Below, one piece after another: positions 7,920 through 16,224 of a stretch of 45,653 nucleotides of DNA (position 1 is the stretch's first letter; each line of letters begins with the position of its first letter). This DNA comes from Prevotella sp. UBA2456. Lineage in GTDB: Bacteria; Bacteroidota; Bacteroidia; Bacteroidales; Bacteroidaceae. Under the pieces are notes generated by a model that did not search any database, was not told the DNA's origin, and saw only the letters and a program-made list of their open reading frames with translations. Both the position numbers and the translations under genes were made by a program. The stretch is taken from contig DDPY01000002.1 of assembly GCA_002342415.1 (NCBI GenBank), positions 1-45,653 on the forward strand. The letters run 5' to 3'.

Positions 7920-9284
7920 ATGCGCTCCTATAAGGTCGACATAGAGGTCTTTGAACGAATGCCTGTAACAAGAGCCGTACTGGTACAGAGCATTCCTGCC
8001 ATTGTGGCCCAACTGATTACCCTTCTCTACAACTGGGCCGACACCTTTTTCCTGGCACGTCTGAACAAGCCGGAACTGGTGGCGGCGGCTACCATTGTAC
8101 TACCCCTCTATCTGATGCTGACCGCCATTGGCAACCTGCCGGGAGTAGGCGGCGGGAGCCAGTTCTCCAATCATCTGGGCAAGCACGATTACACAGGAGC
8201 GCAACGGGTGGCATCAGTATCCTTCTGGATGGGCATCGTGCTGGCAGTGGTGTGCAGTCTGCTCTTTCCTTTGTGTGGCGACACACTGCTGAGCCTCATC
8301 GGTGCCAACGAGCGCACCCTGGAACCCGCCCGGGAGTATGCGTTCTGGGTGATTACCGTAGGCGGCATACCCGTCATCATGAACCTCGTGCTTGCCAATC
8401 TGGTCAGAGCCGAAGGCATGGCACTTCAGGCTTCCACCGCCCTCTCGGCAGGAGGTCTGCTGAATTGCGTGCTCGACCCCATACTCATACTGCCGAGTAT
8501 AGGCAATATGGGCATTGCCGGAGCGGGCATTGCCACGGCTGTATCCAACATGGTATCAGTACTGTGGCTGCTGGCTGTCATCTACCGTCACCGACAGACG
8601 GGTGTGCTGACCTTTGCACCACATCTGCTGCGCTATGCCAGACACCATATAGGCAGCATTTCCAAGGTAGGCTTCCCCTCATCTATACAATACATGCTGA
8701 CAGTGCTTGCCGTAGCAGCCCTGACACACTTTGTGGCCCAGTACAACACCGAGGCAACAGCAGCCCTCGGCATTGTGAAACGGCTCGACTATCTGCCGCT
8801 CTACTTTACTATCGGACTTTCTCAAGGCATCTTGCCGCTATTGGCCTACAACCACTCGTCGGGCAATGCCGACAGGCGCAATCACGTGTTCCGTTGCGGC
8901 TGTATCATCTCATTCTGTTTTGCCGTGTTGTGCTTCGCCGCCTATGAAATCGGGGCATACCCATTGGCAATGCTGTTCACACAGGAGCCCATCACGGTTT
9001 CCTACACCGTGCCTTTTCTCCGGATACAGGTAGTAGCCATGCCGTTCATGGCAATATGCTATCCCGCCATCACGCTCTTTCAGGCTATGGAGCGCTCGCG
9101 CGAGGCACTCATCTGCAGTATCCTGCGCAAAGGAGTGGTCGACATTCCCCTGCTCATAGTCATGAATGCACTATGGCCCCTGTTCGGCTGTATGTGGGTG
9201 CAGCCGATAGTAGACTTCACCTCTATGCTGGTAGCCCTTTACTTCCTTTCTTCGCTACAGCTACGATGGCGTTCTAAAGCTTAG
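7920..9284 (+). CDS. MATE family multidrug/flavin-type efflux transporter
   Basis: The 454-aa polytopic protein has about 12 hydrophobic segments in two similar halves, the MATE plan. The first helix region includes SIPAIVAQLITLLYNWADTFFLARL and the family-typical VGGGSQFSNHLGKHDY loop after TM2. Family members export cationic compounds or metabolites across the inner membrane using Na+ or H+ gradients. It follows the FAD oxidoreductase by 15 bp and probably shares its transcript. That suggests export of a product of, or defence against a compound reduced by, the redox pair; this is inference from position only. Confidence 0.88.
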   Translation: MRSYKVDIEVFERMPVTRAVLVQSIPAIVAQLITLLYNWADTFFLARLNKPELVAAATIVLPLYLMLTAIGNLPGVGGGSQFSNHLGKHDYTGAQRVASVSFWMGIVLAVVCSLLFPLCGDTLLSLIGANERTLEPAREYAFWVITVGGIPVIMNLVLANLVRAEGMALQASTALSAGGLLNCVLDPILILPSIGNMGIAGAGIATAVSNMVSVLWLLAVIYRHRQTGVLTFAPHLLRYARHHIGSISKVGFPSSIQYMLTVLAVAALTHFVAQYNTEATAALGIVKRLDYLPLYFTIGLSQGILPLLAYNHSSGNADRRNHVFRCGCIISFCFAVLCFAAYEIGAYPLAMLFTQEPITVSYTVPFLRIQVVAMPFMAICYPAITLFQAMERSREALICSILRKGVVDIPLLIVMNALWPLFGCMWVQPIVDFTSMLVALYFLSSLQLRWRSKA

Positions 9285-9295
9285 TTCTTGCCTTC

Positions 9296-9410
9296 AGCCT
9301 CGCTTCACCTTCGCTTTAGGCTCCTTTCAGCCTGCTTATAGGCATACTCATGAGCGAGGCAGTAAGCAGGCTAAAAGCAGGCTAAAAGGAGCCTGAAAGG
9401 AGGCTAAAGG
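9296..9410. terminator. Long imperfect inverted repeat after the MATE operon (terminator-like)
   Basis: The left arm 9314-9338 (CTTTAGGCTCCTTTCAGCCT...) pairs with right-arm segments at 9363-9372 and 9378-9394 (CAGGCTAAAAGGAGCCT). The right arm carries extra tandem copies of GCAGGCTAAAA and GGAGCCT/GGAGGCT. An outer pair, GCCTCGCT near 9298 against AGCGAGGC near 9353, extends the stem. It fills the gap between the MATE gene and the first regulator, so it may end transcription, but no strong T-run follows. Confidence 0.55.
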
Positions 9411-9467
9411 GATTCTGCAGGGAGAAAAAAACAAAAGAAATAGGGAATGAAATAAAAAAATAATTTG

Positions 9468-9475
9468 TACCTTTG
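9468..9475 (+). promoter_or_regulatory. -7 box of regulator 1
   Basis: TACCTTTG fits TAnnTTTG and lies 28 bp before the start codon at 9504. No clear -33 TTTG is visible. Confidence 0.5.
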
Positions 9476-9503
9476 CAAACGTTGACAGAAAGAACTAAAA
9501 CAA

Positions 9504-11120
9504 ATGAAGCAAATATTCCCCTTCACCATACTCTTATTACTCCTGTCTGTTATAGGAGTCAGCTGTTCGCGTGAGAAGCCACGCTATGTCATTGGGGTCT
9601 CCCAATGCTCTGAAGACATCTGGCGCGAGAAACAGAATGCCGAGCTGCGCATGGACACCTACTTTCAGGACGGCGTGGAGCTGCGCTTTGCTGCTGCCTA
9701 CGACAGTGACGAGCGGCAGATACAGCAGATAGACAGCCTGGTAAAGACCGGCATCGACCTGCTTATCGTGGCTCCCAACCAGATACAGACCATCTCGCCG
9801 GCCATCGACCGCACCTACGACAGCGGCATCCCCGTCATCGTGTTTGAACGCAAGACCAACTCGCAGAAATTCTCCGCATTCATCGGTGCCGACAACTATG
9901 AGATGGGGCGGCAGATGGGTGAATATATCGTAGCCCGTCTGAACCATCAAGGCCATGTGCTGGTAGTCAAGGGTCTGGAGGGTTCGTCTCCAGCCATCGA
10001 GCGACTGAAGGGCTTCATGGATGTTGTTAGCCAATGGCCCGACATCCATGTGGTCGACTCTCTGCAGGGTGACTGGACAGAACAGACGGCTTACAAGCAT
10101 GTCAAACAGTGGCGGGCAGAGCATCCTGCACAACCCATCGACCTCATCTTTGGCCTAAACGACCGCACAGCCATCGGAGCCCGCAAAGCACTGCAGGAGC
10201 GAGGCGAGCGGCTACCCCTGTTTTGCGGCATTGACGGACTGCCAGGCAAGGACGGAGGCATCCAGCTGGTGCGCGACTCCATCCTCGATGCGTCCTACAT
10301 CTATCCCACACGAGGCGACGAGCTGTTGCAGCTGGCCGTTGACATCCTCGACGGGAAGCCCTATCAGAAGGAGACGCGCCTGATGTCTGCCATTGTCACC
10401 CACGACAATGCCAACGTGCTGCTGATGCAGAGTGAAGAGATGATGCATCAGGCCAACCGACTGGACGAGTTGCACAAGAAGGCCGACACCTATCTGCAAC
10501 AGCTCGACACCCAGCGCACCATCACACTGATGGCTTTCGGAATCATCGCCCTGCTCATCATTGCCATTGTACTCTTCTACCGCTATCACATCGATAAGCT
10601 GACTCTACGCCGCGAACGCGTGGTGAACACGCTGTGGAACATGAAGCCCGAAGACATCCAGCCTGCCACCCCCACGGCAGCCGACGAGCACACCACCGCC
10701 ACTGAAGCCGCCCCCACTGCCGCAGAGCCATCCGCTCCGGCACAGTCGCCTCAAGCCACCGAAGACACTTCCGCCGAGAGCCCCCAAGAGGAGCCCTCGC
10801 CTACCACCTCCCTCTTTATCTCCCGCTTCCGCGAGGTGGTAGAAGCCCGCTTGGAGGACAGCGAACTCAGTATTGAAGACTTAGCTGCCGACATGAACCT
10901 CAGCCGCGTACAACTCTACCGCAAGGTGAAGGCCATCACAGGGTCCACTCCTGTCGAGCTGTTGCGCACGGCCCGACTGAAGCGAGCCTATCAGCTCCTG
11001 ATCACCACCGACAAGAGCATCAGCGAGGTGGCCTATCTGGTAGGCTTTACAGCCCCCAGCTACTTCACCAAATGTTTCAAGGAAGAGTATGGCCAGTTGC
11101 CTGGCGATATCAGAGGATGA
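9504..11120 (+). CDS. Membrane-spanning one-component regulator: periplasmic sugar-binding domain + TM + AraC HTH (regulator 1)
   Basis: The 538-aa protein starts with a hydrophobic signal segment ending GVSC (Cys21), then a LacI/ribose-type periplasmic binding fold (about 27-310; IGVSQCSEDIWREK, GIDLLIVAPN, FGLNDRTAIGA, FCGIDG). A short helical stretch and one TM helix follow (about 339-359). A Pro/Ala/Thr/Glu-rich linker (about 385-435) leads to an AraC-type double helix-turn-helix domain (437-538; LSRVQLYRKVKAITG, ISEVAYLVGFTAPSYFTKCFKEEYG). The layout matches the sensor and output ends of Bacteroides hybrid two-component systems such as the fructose sensor BT1754, but no histidine kinase or receiver domain is present. 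It lies directly upstream of SusC-1 and probably activates it on binding a sugar. Confidence 0.88.
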   Translation: MKQIFPFTILLLLLSVIGVSCSREKPRYVIGVSQCSEDIWREKQNAELRMDTYFQDGVELRFAAAYDSDERQIQQIDSLVKTGIDLLIVAPNQIQTISPAIDRTYDSGIPVIVFERKTNSQKFSAFIGADNYEMGRQMGEYIVARLNHQGHVLVVKGLEGSSPAIERLKGFMDVVSQWPDIHVVDSLQGDWTEQTAYKHVKQWRAEHPAQPIDLIFGLNDRTAIGARKALQERGERLPLFCGIDGLPGKDGGIQLVRDSILDASYIYPTRGDELLQLAVDILDGKPYQKETRLMSAIVTHDNANVLLMQSEEMMHQANRLDELHKKADTYLQQLDTQRTITLMAFGIIALLIIAIVLFYRYHIDKLTLRRERVVNTLWNMKPEDIQPATPTAADEHTTATEAAPTAAEPSAPAQSPQATEDTSAESPQEEPSPTTSLFISRFREVVEARLEDSELSIEDLAADMNLSRVQLYRKVKAITGSTPVELLRTARLKRAYQLLITTDKSISEVAYLVGFTAPSYFTKCFKEEYGQLPGDIRG

Positions 11121-11144
11121 CCCTTTCGGACAGGCGGAATTAAG

Positions 11145-11190
11145 AAAAATCGTTCAATGTATAGCAGAAATGTTGCATTGAACGATTTTT
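11145..11190. promoter_or_regulatory. 15-bp perfect inverted repeat between regulator 1 and SusC-1
   Basis: AAAAATCGTTCAATG (11145-11159) and CATTGAACGATTTTT (11176-11190) are exact inverse copies with a 16-base loop, ending in a seven-T run. It could terminate the regulator transcript. The right arm also forms the first half-site of the SusC-1 operator, so a second, upstream-facing regulator site is equally possible. Confidence 0.65.
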
Positions 11191-11244
11191 TTATTCCCTT
11201 GAAACATCTTTTTCATCCCATGTGCGCAAAAGAGAGTACTTTTG
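11178..11244 (+). promoter_or_regulatory. SusC-1 operon promoter with two 21-bp direct-repeat operator half-sites
   Basis: TTGAACGATTTTTTT at 11178 and TTGAAACATCTTTTT at 11199 begin two tandem 21-bp units that share 16 of 21 bases, both ending CCC. The -7 box TACTTTTG (11237-11244) starts 38 bp after the second unit begins. No TTTG -33 box is present. AraC-family activators commonly bind direct half-sites 21 bp apart next to the promoter, as AraC does at araI1-I2. The same spacing recurs at 21204 and 29474. Confidence 0.75.
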
Positions 11245-11290
11245 CGGCAGATTTTAAGTAAACAAGAGTACTAACCAAACAAAAAAGCAA

Positions 11291-14200
11291 ATGAAACAAG
11301 CTAAAAGATTCATTCTGAGTTTCCTGCTGCTGACGGCGAGTATAGTAATGTACGCGCAACAGGAGATTACGGGTACGGTGACCGATGCCATGGGGCCGAT
11401 CATCGGTGCTACTGTCATGGAGAAGGGTACGACCAATGGTACGGTGACCGACTTCGATGGCAACTTCAAGCTAAAGGTGAAGCCAGGCACAGTGCTGGTG
11501 TTCAGCTACATCGGCTACCAGAGTCAGGAACTTCCTGCGCAGGACGGCATGACAGTCACGATGAAGGAAGACTCCCAGACGCTGAACGAGGTGGTGGTGA
11601 CTGGTTATCAGGTACAGCGCAAAGCCGACCTGACAGGTTCAGTGGGCGTTGTAGAGACCAAGGACTTCAAGGCCAGTAACACTGACCCCATGTCCTCCCT
11701 ACAGGGAAAGGTGCCTGGCATGACCATTAGAACCAGTGGTTCGCCAGCTGGCGAGGCCAATGTCCAGATTCGTGGTATCGGCTCTATGGGAGGGTCGAGC
11801 ACAGCACCTCTTTATATTGTAGATGGTATTCCCTTCAGCGGTTCGCTGAACACGCTGAACCCGTCGGACATCGAGTCGATGCAGGTACTGAAGGATGCCG
11901 CCTCAGCTTCTATCTACGGAAGTCGTGCTGCCAACGGTGTCATCGTCATTACCACCAAGAAGGGTAAGAAGGGTGACAAGATCAATATTGACTTCAACGC
12001 TTCGGTATCTGTTTCCTGGATGTCGCAGAAGATGAAGCTGCTCAACAGCCAGCAGTACGCTACTGCTTTGGTACAGGCAGCACTGAACGATGGCAAGAAT
12101 CCCGTTGAATATGCCAAGAACTATGGCCTGGCTCTGGACGTAGAGGGTGGCACACCCATCTCAGTCTACAATCCTGTTACAGGGACTATGGATGCTTACT
12201 CTGTAGGCGGTTTCTATGACGGCTTCATGAATGCCGGGCGGACTATGCGCTATAGTGATACCGACTGGGTGGACCAGATAGGACGTACGGGTGTGACCCA
12301 GAACTACGACCTGTCATTCTCGAAGGCAACCGACAAGAGCTCAGCGCTCTTCTCGTTTGGTTATAAGAAGGCTACGGGTGTGCTGAAGTACACTGACTTC
12401 CAGAACTTCTCTGCACGCTTCAACAGTACGTACAAGTTGAACAGCATTATCTCGGTAGGCGAGAATGCTCAGTTCTCCTATTCTGACAATGTTAACAGCG
12501 AACCGCTGGAGAACGCTCTGAAGATGGCTCCCACCTTGCCTGTCTATGAAGAGGATGGGGTGACCTTCTCTGGCCCTGTAGGCGGTATGAGCGACCGCCA
12601 GAACCCCCTGCGCGAGTTGTATCATAACAAGGACAACCGCCTGAAGAAGTGGCGCATCTTTGCCAATGCCTATGTTGACATCACTCCCATCAAGGGGCTT
12701 TTGTTCCGCTCTAATTTCGGTATCGACTATACCAATGGCTACATCCGCGCCCTGAGCCATACCTTCCACTCAGATGTGGTGGGTACCGATATCAACTCCA
12801 GCGAGATGGCTCAGACCCATAGCACCAAGTGGACCTGGTCGAACACCCTACAGTATAATTTCGACTTCCTGGAGAACCACAACCTCAACGTGCTGCTCGG
12901 TATTGAGGCCCATAATGACAATGGCATCGACTTTGCCGCCAAGCGCAATGACTATCCTATGGAGACTGTCGACTATATGTGGCCCAGTGCAGGTACTGGC
13001 ATTCAGACCGTTCGCGGTGCTGGCGACGGATATAAGCTGATGTCTTACTTCGGCAAGATAGACTATAACTGGAACGACCAGCTGCTGGCTTCGTTTACCC
13101 TGCGTCACGACGGTTCAAGCCGCTTCGGTAAGAACCACCAGTATGGTACCTTCCCCTCAGTGTCGCTTGGCTATCGTCTCTCTAAGCACATCAAAGCCGA
13201 CTGGCTGCGCGATTGGAAACTCCGTGTCAGTTATGGTGTTACCGGTAACCAGGGTATGAACTCTAACATTGCTCACTATGGACTCTACGTAGCCGACTAT
13301 GGTTCAGGTCGCGACACGTCAACAGCCTATGACATCAATCTGCAGAAGTCTGGTACGCTGCCTTCTGGTTTCCGCAAGGAACAGTCAGCCAACGAAGACC
13401 TGAAATGGGAGTCGTCTTCACAGTGGAACTTCGGTACCGACTTCTCGCTCTTCGGAGGCGACCTCTACGGTTCTTACGACCTCTTCTTCAAGGAGACCAA
13501 GGACATGCTTGTGCAGCCTGCCTTCTTGGGTGCTATTGGTGAGGGTGGCCAGACTTGGATTAACGGTCCGACGCTGAAGAACTGGGGTATGGAATTTGTG
13601 CTGGGCTATCGCCACAAGACTGCCTACGGACTGTCTTACCATGTAACGGGCAATGTGGACTTCTTCCGCTCAAAGGTGACCTACCTGCCTGAGAATTCAA
13701 AGAACTCTTATGAGCACAACGACTATCACAACCTGGCTCAGGACGAGAAAGCCTATGGTTCACGTATTGGCTATGTGTCTGAGGGTCTCTACCAGAGCCG
13801 TGAAGAGGTGCTTGCCAGTGGTCAGGCCGGTGCACGTGTCGGCGGCTTGAAGTATGCTGACTTGAATGGTGACGGTATGATTAACGAGAAGGACCGCACC
13901 TGGGTATTCAATCCTGTGCCCAATTTCTCGTATGGTCTCAACATCAACCTCTCTTATAAAGACTTCGACTTCACCATGTTCTGGCAGGGAGTCTCTGGTG
14001 TTGACGTGATCAACGACCAGAAATTCCAGACTGACTTCTGGAGCATCACCGATGCTGGTTCGAACAAGGGCGTTCGTGTGATTGATGCATGGACACCTGC
14101 CAACAGTGGCTCTGGCATTCCGGCTCTAACCACCTCGAACGGTGCCGACGAGGGTCGTCTGTCCAGTTACTTTGTAGAGAATGGCTCCTATGCCAAGTTG

Positions 14201-14398
14201 CGCACCCTGCAGCTAGGTTACACACTGCCAGTATCGTTGGTCAAGAAGCTGCTGGTTCAGAGTGCTCGCGTCTATCTGTCTGCTGATAACCTCTGGACCA
14301 TCAAGTCAAGCTCGCTGACCTGCACAGATCCCGAAAACACGGCCTGGAGTTATCCTCACACTGCTTCCTTCACATTCGGTATACAGGTGGGATTCTAA
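11291..14398 (+). CDS. SusC-like TonB-dependent outer-membrane transporter (SusC-1)
   Basis: The 1035-aa protein begins MKQAKRFILSFLLLTASIVMYAQQ (signal peptide), then a carboxypeptidase-regulatory-like domain (about 25-95), the SusC signature NEVVVTGY (99-106), a TonB plug (about 108-225; LQGKVPGM, PLYIVDGIP, VLKDAASASIYGSRAANGV) and a large beta-barrel to the C-terminal Phe. There is no N-terminal STN signalling domain, so regulation is not of the sigma/anti-sigma type. With the SusD gene 44 bp downstream it should import oligosaccharide; the fructan substrate is inferred from the GH32 and fructokinase genes further on. The leader and the first 100 codons are nearly identical to SusC-2, while later parts diverge. 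Confidence 0.95.
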   Translation: MKQAKRFILSFLLLTASIVMYAQQEITGTVTDAMGPIIGATVMEKGTTNGTVTDFDGNFKLKVKPGTVLVFSYIGYQSQELPAQDGMTVTMKEDSQTLNEVVVTGYQVQRKADLTGSVGVVETKDFKASNTDPMSSLQGKVPGMTIRTSGSPAGEANVQIRGIGSMGGSSTAPLYIVDGIPFSGSLNTLNPSDIESMQVLKDAASASIYGSRAANGVIVITTKKGKKGDKINIDFNASVSVSWMSQKMKLLNSQQYATALVQAALNDGKNPVEYAKNYGLALDVEGGTPISVYNPVTGTMDAYSVGGFYDGFMNAGRTMRYSDTDWVDQIGRTGVTQNYDLSFSKATDKSSALFSFGYKKATGVLKYTDFQNFSARFNSTYKLNSIISVGENAQFSYSDNVNSEPLENALKMAPTLPVYEEDGVTFSGPVGGMSDRQNPLRELYHNKDNRLKKWRIFANAYVDITPIKGLLFRSNFGIDYTNGYIRALSHTFHSDVVGTDINSSEMAQTHSTKWTWSNTLQYNFDFLENHNLNVLLGIEAHNDNGIDFAAKRNDYPMETVDYMWPSAGTGIQTVRGAGDGYKLMSYFGKIDYNWNDQLLASFTLRHDGSSRFGKNHQYGTFPSVSLGYRLSKHIKADWLRDWKLRVSYGVTGNQGMNSNIAHYGLYVADYGSGRDTSTAYDINLQKSGTLPSGFRKEQSANEDLKWESSSQWNFGTDFSLFGGDLYGSYDLFFKETKDMLVQPAFLGAIGEGGQTWINGPTLKNWGMEFVLGYRHKTAYGLSYHVTGNVDFFRSKVTYLPENSKNSYEHNDYHNLAQDEKAYGSRIGYVSEGLYQSREEVLASGQAGARVGGLKYADLNGDGMINEKDRTWVFNPVPNFSYGLNINLSYKDFDFTMFWQGVSGVDVINDQKFQTDFWSITDAGSNKGVRVIDAWTPANSGSGIPALTTSNGADEGRLSSYFVENGSYAKLRTLQLGYTLPVSLVKKLLVQSARVYLSADNLWTIKSSSLTCTDPENTAWSYPHTASFTFGIQVGF

Positions 14399-14407
14399 AC
14401 TGTTGAG

Positions 14408-14414
14408 AGTTGAC
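14408..14414. repeat. AGTTGAC heptad, single copy
   Basis: One AGTTGAC unit, preceded by a partial TGTTGAG, lies in the SusC-1/SusD-1 gap. It belongs to the dispersed heptad family of this window. Confidence 0.5.
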
Positions 14415-14442
14415 AATTGATAATATCAAAAATACAAGAACA

Positions 14443-16188
14443 ATGAAAAAGATTAATATATATATAGCATCGCTACTACTTTCACTTTTTGCAGTGTCCT
14501 GTACCGTTGACGATGTGAAGCCTCAGGGCAAGCTGGACGACGAGACAGCAGCCTCCAGCCCCGATAAACTTGTCATTGCAGCCTATGCCATGCTTGGCAA
14601 CGATTGGTATTCCTATCCATTTAATCTGTGGCCCTATGGCGACATGAGTGCCGATGATTGTTTGAAAGGTGGTTCTGGTGAGAACGATACCGGTTACCAT
14701 CCCATGGAGATTTTCTCTACCCTGCAGCCCGACCGCGGTGAGTTCGACGAGTTGTGGTATCGCCTGTATTTAGCCATCTCACGCTGTAACCGTGCCTTGG
14801 AGACCATCAATTTGGCCGAAGAGACCGACCACATCAAGGAGCTGAAGGCTGAGGTTCGTTTCCTTCGTGCCCACTTCTATTATAAGCTGCAGCAGATGTG
14901 GTATGAGGTGCCTTTCATCAAGGAGGGCCTGAGCAATGCAGAGGTCGAGGCTACCCCGCAGAGCACCCACGACGAGATTATGCAGATCATCATCGATGAT
15001 TTCCAGTATGCCTACGAGAATCTGCCTGAGGTAGATCCAGGCAAGACCGGTCGCGCACACAAGGTGGCTGCTGCTGCCTATCTTGCCAAGTGCTACTTGA
15101 ACTGGGCTTATGGTGACGGCTACGAGGCTACTACTGGATACAGCCATGTAGACCAGGCCAAGATCAAAAAGGTGCTGGAATATACCGAGGTGGTCAAAAA
15201 CTCACCATATAACTATCTGGATACCTACGGACACATTTTCCTACAGGACTATGCCAATTCTGTGGAGAGCATCTTTGCTGTGCAGCACTCCAACAAGAGC
15301 GACGACGGTACCCTCTATGGCCGTGCCAACTGGTCGAACATGTTGAATGGTGTCTGGGGTGAAGTTGAGATTAATGGTGTCAAGCAGAAGATTTGGACTT
15401 GCGGTTGGGACTTCCACAAACCCTCTCAGAACCTGGTCAATGCCTTCAAGACCCGTAATGGCCTGCCCATGGACGACTTTGATGCTGATCACAATGCCAT
15501 TGTTATCAACGGTGCCGACTTGAAGTATAAATACGACCCACGTCTGTTCCATACTGTCGGTATGCCCACCTATCCTTATAAGTATGAAGCTCAGTACACA
15601 CTGGACAAGAGCAACAGCCGTACCCCCAACACCTATGGTTACTACTGCTCTATGAAGGAGATTCCCCAGCGCTCTAAGGGCGAATCATACGACAATCCCT
15701 GGCAGGCTTTTGGCCAGAATGACTATGTGTTGCGCTATACCGACATCATGCTGATGCGTGCCGAGGCTCTCATCGAGAGCGGCGACTACAACGGTGAGGC
15801 TCTGCAGATTATCAATACCATCCGCGAGCGCGCCAAGAAGGACATCTCTGCCAGCTCGCTTATCGGGTATGCCAGAAACCAGTGCGAAATCAGCCTGTAT
15901 GGCTCTTTCGCCAGCAAGGATGATGCCCGCAAAGCCCTGCGCTGGGAGCGTCGCTTAGAGTTGGCCATGGAGGGACACCGATTCTTCGACCTGCGCCGCT
16001 GGGGCATGCTGTCGTCAACGCTCAACAAGTATTTTGAGACCGAAGTCACCGACGAATATGACGGCCAGACTTATGCCCTCTATTACAAGGATGCCTTCTT
16101 TACTGCTGGCAAGAACGAGTATTTCCCCATCGCTTCCAATCAGATGAACTACGTTCAGGGATTATACCATCAGAACAAAGGCTATTAA
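14443..16188 (+). CDS. SusD-like surface glycan-binding lipoprotein (SusD-1)
   Basis: The start at 14443 (MKKINIYIASLLLSLFAVSC) puts a lipobox Cys at residue 20; an upstream in-frame ATG would add 11 residues that spoil the signal peptide. The 581-aa protein has the helical SusD plan: FLRAHFYYKLQQMW in the N-terminal TPR-like half, then YTDIMLMRAEALIESGDYNGEALQIINTIRERA and WERRLELAMEGHRFFDLRRWG near the end, all hallmarks of the RagB/SusD family. It should sit on the cell surface as the lid of SusC-1. It is the second gene of the SusC-1 operon. Confidence 0.94.
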   Translation: MKKINIYIASLLLSLFAVSCTVDDVKPQGKLDDETAASSPDKLVIAAYAMLGNDWYSYPFNLWPYGDMSADDCLKGGSGENDTGYHPMEIFSTLQPDRGEFDELWYRLYLAISRCNRALETINLAEETDHIKELKAEVRFLRAHFYYKLQQMWYEVPFIKEGLSNAEVEATPQSTHDEIMQIIIDDFQYAYENLPEVDPGKTGRAHKVAAAAYLAKCYLNWAYGDGYEATTGYSHVDQAKIKKVLEYTEVVKNSPYNYLDTYGHIFLQDYANSVESIFAVQHSNKSDDGTLYGRANWSNMLNGVWGEVEINGVKQKIWTCGWDFHKPSQNLVNAFKTRNGLPMDDFDADHNAIVINGADLKYKYDPRLFHTVGMPTYPYKYEAQYTLDKSNSRTPNTYGYYCSMKEIPQRSKGESYDNPWQAFGQNDYVLRYTDIMLMRAEALIESGDYNGEALQIINTIRERAKKDISASSLIGYARNQCEISLYGSFASKDDARKALRWERRLELAMEGHRFFDLRRWGMLSSTLNKYFETEVTDEYDGQTYALYYKDAFFTAGKNEYFPIASNQMNYVQGLYHQNKGY

Positions 16189-16190
16189 TG

Positions 16191-16211
16191 AGTTGAAAGT
16201 TGAAAGTTTAA
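16191..16211. repeat. AGTTGAA heptad array
   Basis: AGTTGAA is repeated twice and followed by AGTTTAA in the SusD-1/DUF4960-like gap. This is the same dispersed heptad family as at 2846. Confidence 0.65.
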
Positions 16212-16224
16212 AGATTATAGTATT

